Shown: positions 58,210 to 64,000 of the stretch, in pieces
Numbering within the stretch: position 1 is the first letter of the stretch
Layout of the letters: the number at the start of each line of letters is the position of its first letter
Source of the DNA: Usnea hakonensis
Taxonomy: Eukaryota; Ascomycota; Lecanoromycetes; Lecanorales; Parmeliaceae
Direction of reading: 5' to 3'
Assembly: GCA_013423325.1 (NCBI GenBank)
Contig: BLJB01000064.1
Coordinates: forward strand, 310,001 to 374,000
DNA: 64,000 nt
Notes under the pieces: model-generated
The model's input: only the letters and a program-made list of their open reading frames with translations
The model's database searches: none
Told to the model about the DNA's origin: nothing
Translations under genes and position numbers: made by a program

Positions 58210-59217
58210 TTACCGCTCAACGCCACTCGCCATCGCAGTCCGCGTCGCCTTTGGTTGGACCGAAGTTTCCTCTCCCGCTTCGAGGTGCGGCGAAGTGGCT
58301 TTTTGACCCATTGGGCTTTCCGTCAGTGTGATTAGCTCTTTCAGCATGTTCTCGCGCGTGGTGCGCGTTAGCGTTTCGACGTCGGATGCGGAGAGGTGGG
58401 ATGTTGGTATTGGTGGGAGGACTGTTATTAAGGGGTAGGTTAGCGATGACATTCTCTCTTTCGTCTGATTTCATGTATCATGGCAGGTGCAGCACTCGCC
58501 TTTGACCGGTATCGTTCCGGCTCGAAATCTCTTCTCCCTCGCACTCAGCACACCCGAATAATTCCCCGCCACGACGGGCACGATGTCCACGCCTGCCTTG
58601 ACGGCCAGATGGAAGGCGCCCTTTTTGAACGCGCCCAATTCTGGCCCCTCTGCATAACTCCTCGTGCCCTCTGGGAAAATGAAGACGCTCTGCCTCTCCT
58701 TCCTCATTTCCGCGGCCGCTTTGTCAAACGCTGCGTGCGCGGAGGCGGAGTTGGAGCGGTCGATGAACACGGTGCCCGAGAGCGCCATGAACCAGCCTAG
58801 GACAGGCACGAGGCGGAGGGAGCGCTTTGCGGTCACGCTGCAGTGAGGGGGGAATATGGTACCAAGAAGTAGGACGTCAAGTTCGGATTGGTGGTTCCCT
58901 ATCAGCACGCATGGTCTAGTGTCAAGATACTCTTTGCCATCGACGATTTCGAAATGTATGCCCGTTGCCAGCGCCATGGTGTAGTGGAAAGCTCTGGCGG
59001 TGGCCCATTGGCTGATTCGATGTTTGCCGAATAAGCGCAGGACGAGGGAGGCGAAGACGCCGTATGTAGCGCAAAGAACGAGGCAGCCGTAGGAGGCGAG
59101 GAGGCGGGCGTAGAAGGAAGCTGTTGGGACGGAGAAGTAGGAGAGAGAAAAGAAGGTGGTTGTGAGGCCGAGGTAGAAGGCGGTGAGACGGAGGAGGGCC
59201 ATGAGGATTGCCTGCAT
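58210..59217 (-). CDS. SLC1: 1-acyl-sn-glycerol-3-phosphate acyltransferase (PlsC/Slc1 type)
   Basis: Two exons: 58500..59217 and 58210..58421, giving 309 residues. Two N-terminal hydrophobic segments precede acyltransferase motif I NHQSELDVLLLG (NHx4D), the second block GWFMALSGTVFIDRSN, motif III FIFPEGTRS, and IVPVVAGNYSG. The intron must join phase 1 to restore TIPVKVLPPIPTSHL; the only donor in that phase is AAAG|GCGAGT, so this is a GC-AG intron (58422..58499). A GT donor four bases further in would break the frame. The enzyme makes phosphatidic acid from lysophosphatidic acid at the ER or lipid droplets, feeding phospholipids and storage fat. Confidence 0.92.
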
Positions 59218-59644
59218 TGTCGCTGAGGGAGGTGGTAATGAGGTAAGTTGAGGGAATTGTGGGGTGAAAAGTGCGTTGTGGGCGTAGTTAGGATGGCTGA
59301 ACGATGAACGAGAGTCTTGTATAGGAAAAAATGAAGAGTCTGGCTTCTAGGACCGTACTTCCATGTTTGTGATAAGAGGGATAAGAGGGCGAGGAGAAGA
59401 GGTATCTAGATATGTATGGGTTAATTGCAGTCTGCGTGACGTGGTGAATGTGATGCGGAAGTGGAGTGTGATACATACCTAATGTTTTGTTGAGATGCAG
59501 GTTTACCCGCCCTCGGCTAAAAAGGCTATTGATGGGCAAAGTCACGAGATCACCCATTGCTTTGCGTATGCGTACAACAAACAAGTTTGCTTCTTGCATG
59601 TTCCTTGAGCACGACGGGGATATCATCGTCCGCCAATCTAAAGT
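59218..59644. promoter_or_regulatory. Divergent intergenic region, acyltransferase and Gig1-like gene
   Basis: 427 bp between divergent starts; no gene supported. Confidence 0.35.
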
Positions 59645-60378
59645 ATGGCAGACCAAGTCGAACTGGGGGCATTCCCCGGGCTCACACCGACCGATCGAGA
59701 GAATCTGGCGGGAGGGGATGAGAATTTCAAACCACACAATTGGCAAGACCTCAAAGAAATCATAGGTAGAAATACGTACATCTCCTTGAGAGCCATCTCT
59801 AATCTCCTGATCTCCCCTATCACGCAGCCGCCAATAATCTCGAAATCCTGAAGCGCAAACCATCAGATCTACGCCGCTACATCAGCTGGACGAACCAGAC
59901 CAAAGCGACATATGGCTCCATCACAACTTTTATCCTTAGCGAGCGACTACACTGGGAGATCTCGCCCACTCCACATGAAGGCAGTCCATCGTTTCAGCCC
60001 AACAGTACAGTTCCTTTCACCGACACTAGTGACTACAAGATCCTCCTGAATGACTGGCCCTATGGTTTCACACGGGATGTTACTCATATTATTGCATGGT
60101 CTAAGATCCGCTTACCGGAGCAGAAACCCGAAGGCTACCTGACGCCAGAGTCAACTGCATTGGTTGAAGGGTTTGTGCAGCGGACTTTCGTCGAACCTCT
60201 AGCGTCTTACTGGTCAAAGCAAGGTGCAGCTCGGGAAATTGATAATGTGAATGACTGTGTGCTCTGGTTCAGGAATTGGACTGGGCTACAGAGTGTTCGT
60301 GGTTTGGAGCATGTGCATGTTCTTGTTCGAAATGCTCCCCAAGATTTACTGAATTCATGGGTTGGTAATCGACCTTGA
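59645..60378 (+). CDS. DUF3605 / N-acetylglucosamine-induced protein Gig1-like
   Basis: Two exons: 59645..59765 and 59828..60378 over a 62-nt intron (DLKEIIAANNLEILKR at the join), giving 223 residues. Typical DUF3605 blocks are visible: NWQDLKEIIA, LEILKRKPSDLRRYISW, YKILLNDWPYGFTRDVTHII, LVRNAPQDLL. The family is widespread in fungi; a Candida member, Gig1, is induced by N-acetylglucosamine, but the biochemical role is not known. No signal peptide or membrane helix, so it is probably cytosolic. Confidence 0.88.
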
Positions 60379-61821
60379 ATGGTCAAGTTGAGAGATTGTG
60401 GAGCCATGCCAGAAGTGTCCGTGTGACTGCAAGAGGAGGTGAAAGCTGAAGGAAATGAGGGAAACGTAGGAAGAATTTCGGGAATTTTTCTCAACGCAAG
60501 GGAAGATGAACGTCCGGGACTTGGCTCAGTGAAGAATCGTTGAGCATGTTGTTTATCTATGTTGCTACTTCCCCTAAGTCAGGCTATCTAGAGACCACCA
60601 TCTGGAAAGCACCATCAAGAGATCTGGCCTTATTGAGGTATGCGTGACATCTGCAGAGTGCCGCATTTGATACAATTTACAACGAGGGAAGAGATCAAAG
60701 GATTGAGCCATATAATCTACGAGCCGGTCAGACATTTTAAATGCTATGAAGCCGGCTGAGATTATTAATCCTTTAGATAACCACAATGATTGAGGTGAGT
60801 AATCAACCTTGATGCCAAAGGCAGTGCCTGGGCTGGATTATCCAGAGAAATGGAAATAGAGACTTACCTACATCTACGTTATGATTCAGGGTGTTTGACC
60901 AATGAACTGGTCACAGAGCGGGCAAAACCTACGTGGACGGTTCGATCCCACCGCAAACGTATGCCACTTACTTTGAACCTTTTCTAGACCTTTCAAACAT
61001 GGAATGATCCGGCAAGTTACTCGCAGAGCGTCCCAAGCATGAAGATATGCGGCAAAGAATGTCAGTCATCTGTAGGAGTGAGGCACTGCCAATGTGCCGA
61101 AATTTGATGAAAAGGGGTTCATACCGAGGAATTGACTCAACAGAGCCATATCTAGGCACCGTTCGACTTCAATCCCTTTTCAACACGCTATGATTGCTTA
61201 ACCGAGCAGCGTTTAATAGTGGGGTCCGTATGGTAGGGAGTTTCCAATAGAGCGGGCGTCCGAGGTAAGGATTCTGGGATGAGATTAAAGGTGCCATTAG
61301 AGTACAAATTCCAGGTTCCTTCCCCGAAAGCTAAAGTAAGGTAATTATAATTAAATGTTTTGGGTTAGTTCTGCAACCTCACTTATTTCTTACGCCCAGA
61401 AACATGACCTTACAAAACCCTGCCCCACTAAGGTACTTAACTTACCCCATGTTGTAGAGTCTGAGATAAGTATGTCAGACTGGGTCTCTGTCTGTTGGAA
61501 GCTCATTACTGTATTTTGTTTGCCTGTGTCAAATTCGATGCATCTCTCAGAGCAAGACTATGATTAAATGATCAGATGCTGTAGCTCTGACTTGGGTGGT
61601 TATCAACAAAATGTAATTGGACGCCGCGAGAGCGCTCAGCCGCCGGAGCAGTTTTCTCTTTTTTTTAAAGAGATGGAACACAGCCCTGTTCTGCACGTTG
61701 CAGAATGGTTATTTTTATCTGTCATCTATCTAAAGCGTCTATCTAATTCAGTACAGTTCAGTTCATTTCTTTTTCTTGTTTTCCCTTTTGCTGTCTATAT
61801 CAACGGCACTGCTAATATTCA
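60379..61821. other. Intergenic, no gene seen
   Basis: 1.44 kb with only short frames. It contains a GGTTCGATCCC string at 60939-60949 resembling a tRNA B box without a foldable tRNA around it, and AAGGTA-type strings near 61331-61341 and 61429-61435. Confidence 0.4.
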
Positions 61822-62774
61822 ATGACACCTTTCCTGTGCCATTTGAAGATGCTTCTGCTCGCCCTCTCTCTCTTTTGTCCACTGATATCTACATCTGAAG
61901 TCACTGTACGCTTAGCTGACTCTGTACAAGAGCGGCAAGAGTCATCAGTCTGCCTTTATTATAATGCTGGTATGCTTGGCTCACTCCCTGTTACATATGC
62001 AGACAGGACATCGCTGACAAGAGTAGGTAGCAGTAGTGCTTGGTGCTTGAACAACGAGCAATGTCAACTTGCAACCGCATTGACTCCAGCTATCATATTT
62101 TGCGGTACTTTCGGTGCAATTCCCCGCACAACCGCAAATGACTACAACCCTTCAGTGGCGTGTGCAGAGAGTTGTTGGTGAGTACTTTGCATTCATCACG
62201 CCCTGCTGCCACATTATCTTCTTTGCTTTGCATAAGCTGACATTGGCGCAGCCAATCCAATCAGCCCTCGGCCTATAAATTCGAACTCAGCAACGGGGAT
62301 ACTGCTTGGTGGGGCTGTGGAACAGTCGGCGGTATTACCACCGCCAACGCCGCCATTGAAGATTTAATAACCGTAGCCGGGATTACCACTTCAACAAGCA
62401 GTATCGAGACGAGTCAGTCTAGTCTCGCAATAGCATCACCTTCTGCAGCAATCTCAGGCACGAGCGCTTCGAGTACGTCTTCCACCTCTCCAACGAAGAC
62501 AACTGCCAGTGCCTCATCTGCGAAAACAACTACTACTGCTCCGTTAGCGAAGACATCAGCCGCCGTGAAAGGCGACGGCTCCTCGGGTCTCAGCACAGCA
62601 TCAGAAATTGGTTCCGTGATCGGTGCAGTTTTTGGCGCTGTAGCAATTGCTGTCGCAATATTCTTTGGTATCAAAAGTTTAAAAAAAGAGAGACAACATA
62701 GAAGGAATCAACGAAGTCGACGAAGCTCAGACTCAGAGAGCGAAAGATTTGTGCTGAATCAGTTTCATCATTGA
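61822..62774 (+). CDS. Single-pass Ser/Thr-rich surface protein, sensor-like
   Basis: Two exons: 61822..62177 and 62252..62774 over a 74-nt intron (ACAESCCQSNQPSAY at the join), giving 292 residues; the Met at 61849 is an alternative start. A signal peptide (MLLLALSLFCPLISTS) leads to a Cys-containing ectodomain (SSVCLYYNAGML, SAWCLNNEQCQLAT, ACAESCC, WWGCGTVGG). About 80 residues of Ser/Thr-rich stalk follow, then one TM helix (IGSVIGAVFGAVAIAVAIFFGI), then a basic cytosolic tail (KSLKKERQHRRNQRSRR) with a Ser/Glu end. The layout is that of Wsc/Mid2-type fungal wall sensors, but the ectodomain is not a clear WSC domain, so the sensing role is inference. Confidence 0.75.
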
Positions 62775-64000
62775 CTCCAGCATACCGTAGCTACGAGAGA
62801 CTGGAGATGTCAAGTCGATGTCTCAGTGTATATGAAACAGACTTCCAATGCAGGAAGTGTTGCGATGCAAGGCTGTGAGATGGAACATAGGGTCTACGCC
62901 TGGCACAGAGATCAGTCAATGGGCTCCGAGGGGGTTATAATACAGTCCTTGGGGTTCGACGTCAGCAAAATAGTCGCCCTTGATGAGAGGCAAGCCATCT
63001 TTGGAGCAACCACAGTCTCTCTCATGCCTCCCACCTCCCTCCCTGGACGCTACAACGCTTGACCACAATGGAATTCTCCGATTGGTTGACTAACATTATT
63101 GCGCACATGTCCCGTCCATGCCTGGAACTCGACCTTTCTATGCCTACTATGTCGCTAATCTCGCCGGAACTGGAGCTCCTTTAATGTCGTTTCCACCGCG
63201 TCGGTGGTTTAGGGCCTTCGCAGCATTGCATCCCCGCTCATACCTCCTGCGCTCTGGGATCAAGTCGCTGAATACAGATCTGGCACGATCGCCGCAACAG
63301 TTCGCCGATCAGTAAGCGAGACCGCAAATCCGTCGTCGCCCACGCCGAGCCTTACTTCCAGTACCGAACAACCTCTCCGAAAATTGATGGGAAGCGCATT
63401 TGCGAATTCCATTGCTATCAATGAGAATTCAACAACCAGTATAATGGACCTGATTTGGTTACATAGAAGTCCGTCTGAGCATTGATTGCGCTAACGTACC
63501 GAGCTCTTAACAATTAGTTGCCTCTTCGGGCCTAGCGCCGCCCCCTGGTGGAGATCACTATATATTATATAGCACATTATTCTAAACCAGGCCTTTTTCC
63601 AACTATAAATATTGGCACAGATTATATTTAAGTTGCAAAATTGACTGCGCTGTTCAACACAAAGACCATGTGAAGGCTCGTGGATCAGTCATGCCTGCGA
63701 GAAGTAACGGCATGAAATCAACTCCCTTATCTCTACCACTACCTATCTCATTTAAATCGTCAACCCATCTCTTTCTCCCTAGCACCTGACTATTAGCAGC
63801 TGTCGCGTCTCGATCCAAGTTTTGAAAAATGCCCAAAACCATTCCATTCCATTTATTTTGTTTTTATTTTTCTTCTTTTGAAAGAAGGGGGCTTGTTTGC
63901 CAAGAAAACCTCGCAATAACTTCGCATTTCCTTCGAGTCTCCATCAGTTCGCCTCGAGGCGAGAAAAACGCGAGTGAAAAAATACAGGGAAAGTTAGCAG
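62775..64000. other. Right-edge stretch without supported gene
   Basis: Frames at 62826..63062 and 63118..63315 show no domain, signal or splice partner. An AT-rich palindrome-like patch (tatatattatatag) lies near 63560. A gene could begin past the right edge. Confidence 0.35.

Noticed and set aside
44435..60378. Possible lipid biosynthesis gene cluster (ACC1, CBR1, SLC1)
   Set aside because: Unrelated housekeeping genes (SND2, CDC27, Gig1-like) are interspersed, orientations are mixed and no pathway regulator is present; ordinary linkage is simpler.
60939..60949. GGTTCGATCCC string resembling a tRNA B box
   Set aside because: The T-stem bases do not pair well, and no A box, anticodon arm or acceptor stem fits in the 75 bases around it.

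Overview
The window is nuclear DNA of a filamentous ascomycete (Pezizomycotina). Most genes are split by short GT-AG introns of about 42 to 136 nt. The gene set is typical of that group: a sconB-type F-box/WD40 protein, Atg17, the one-polypeptide fungal acetyl-CoA carboxylase, a STAND/NACHT-ankyrin receptor, GPI-anchored and small secreted proteins, DUF202 and DUF3605 proteins. I cannot fix the class or genus. Exon boundaries were read by hand from splice signals plus reading-frame continuity, so coordinates are models, not transcript-proven.

Layout. 1-5.7 kb: a damaged or partial membrane-protein gene at the left edge, then a PsiD-like (phosphatidylserine-decarboxylase-fold) decarboxylase and a divergently placed amino-acid/choline-type permease. 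6-12 kb: a large RING + ZZ-like zinc-module + SH3 protein, an easily missed four-exon membrane-protein gene, and a peroxisomal-type mitochondrial carrier with an unusual amphipathic repeat tail. 12.5-19.5 kb: histone H4 (3 exons), a GPI-type serine/threonine-rich surface protein, a small secreted protein built from a duplicated Cys module, and a DUF202 membrane protein. 20.5-23 kb: a CBM21 glycogen-targeting subunit of protein phosphatase 1. 22.9-27 kb: a 4.1 kb gene-poor stretch. 27-36 kb: cohesin SMC3 and RIO1 kinase sharing a 288-bp promoter, ATG17, and a small NAD(P)-binding Rossmann protein. 36-40 kb: a secreted protein and a NACHT-ankyrin NLR-like receptor. 40-51.6 kb: sconB/Met30-type F-box protein, a second hidden three-exon gene, and acetyl-CoA carboxylase. 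52-60.4 kb: cytochrome b5 reductase, SND2/TMEM208, APC3/CDC27, a 1-acylglycerol-3-phosphate acyltransferase with a GC-AG intron, and a DUF3605/Gig1-like protein. 61.8-62.8 kb: a single-pass Ser/Thr-rich surface protein of sensor-like architecture. I found no tRNA, rRNA, transposon, CRISPR or prophage.

How they fit together. Most of the window is conserved housekeeping. Lipid genes recur (acetyl-CoA carboxylase, cytochrome b5 reductase, the acylglycerol-phosphate acyltransferase), but this looks like ordinary linkage and not a cluster. The accessory parts are the decarboxylase/permease pair, the secreted and GPI proteins, and the NLR-like gene. The observations most worth following are the PsiD-like/permease pair, the carrier with a perilipin/LEA-like tail, the two hidden multi-exon genes, the duplicated secreted module, and a recurrent GGTA/TACC-phased sequence in many intergenic gaps.
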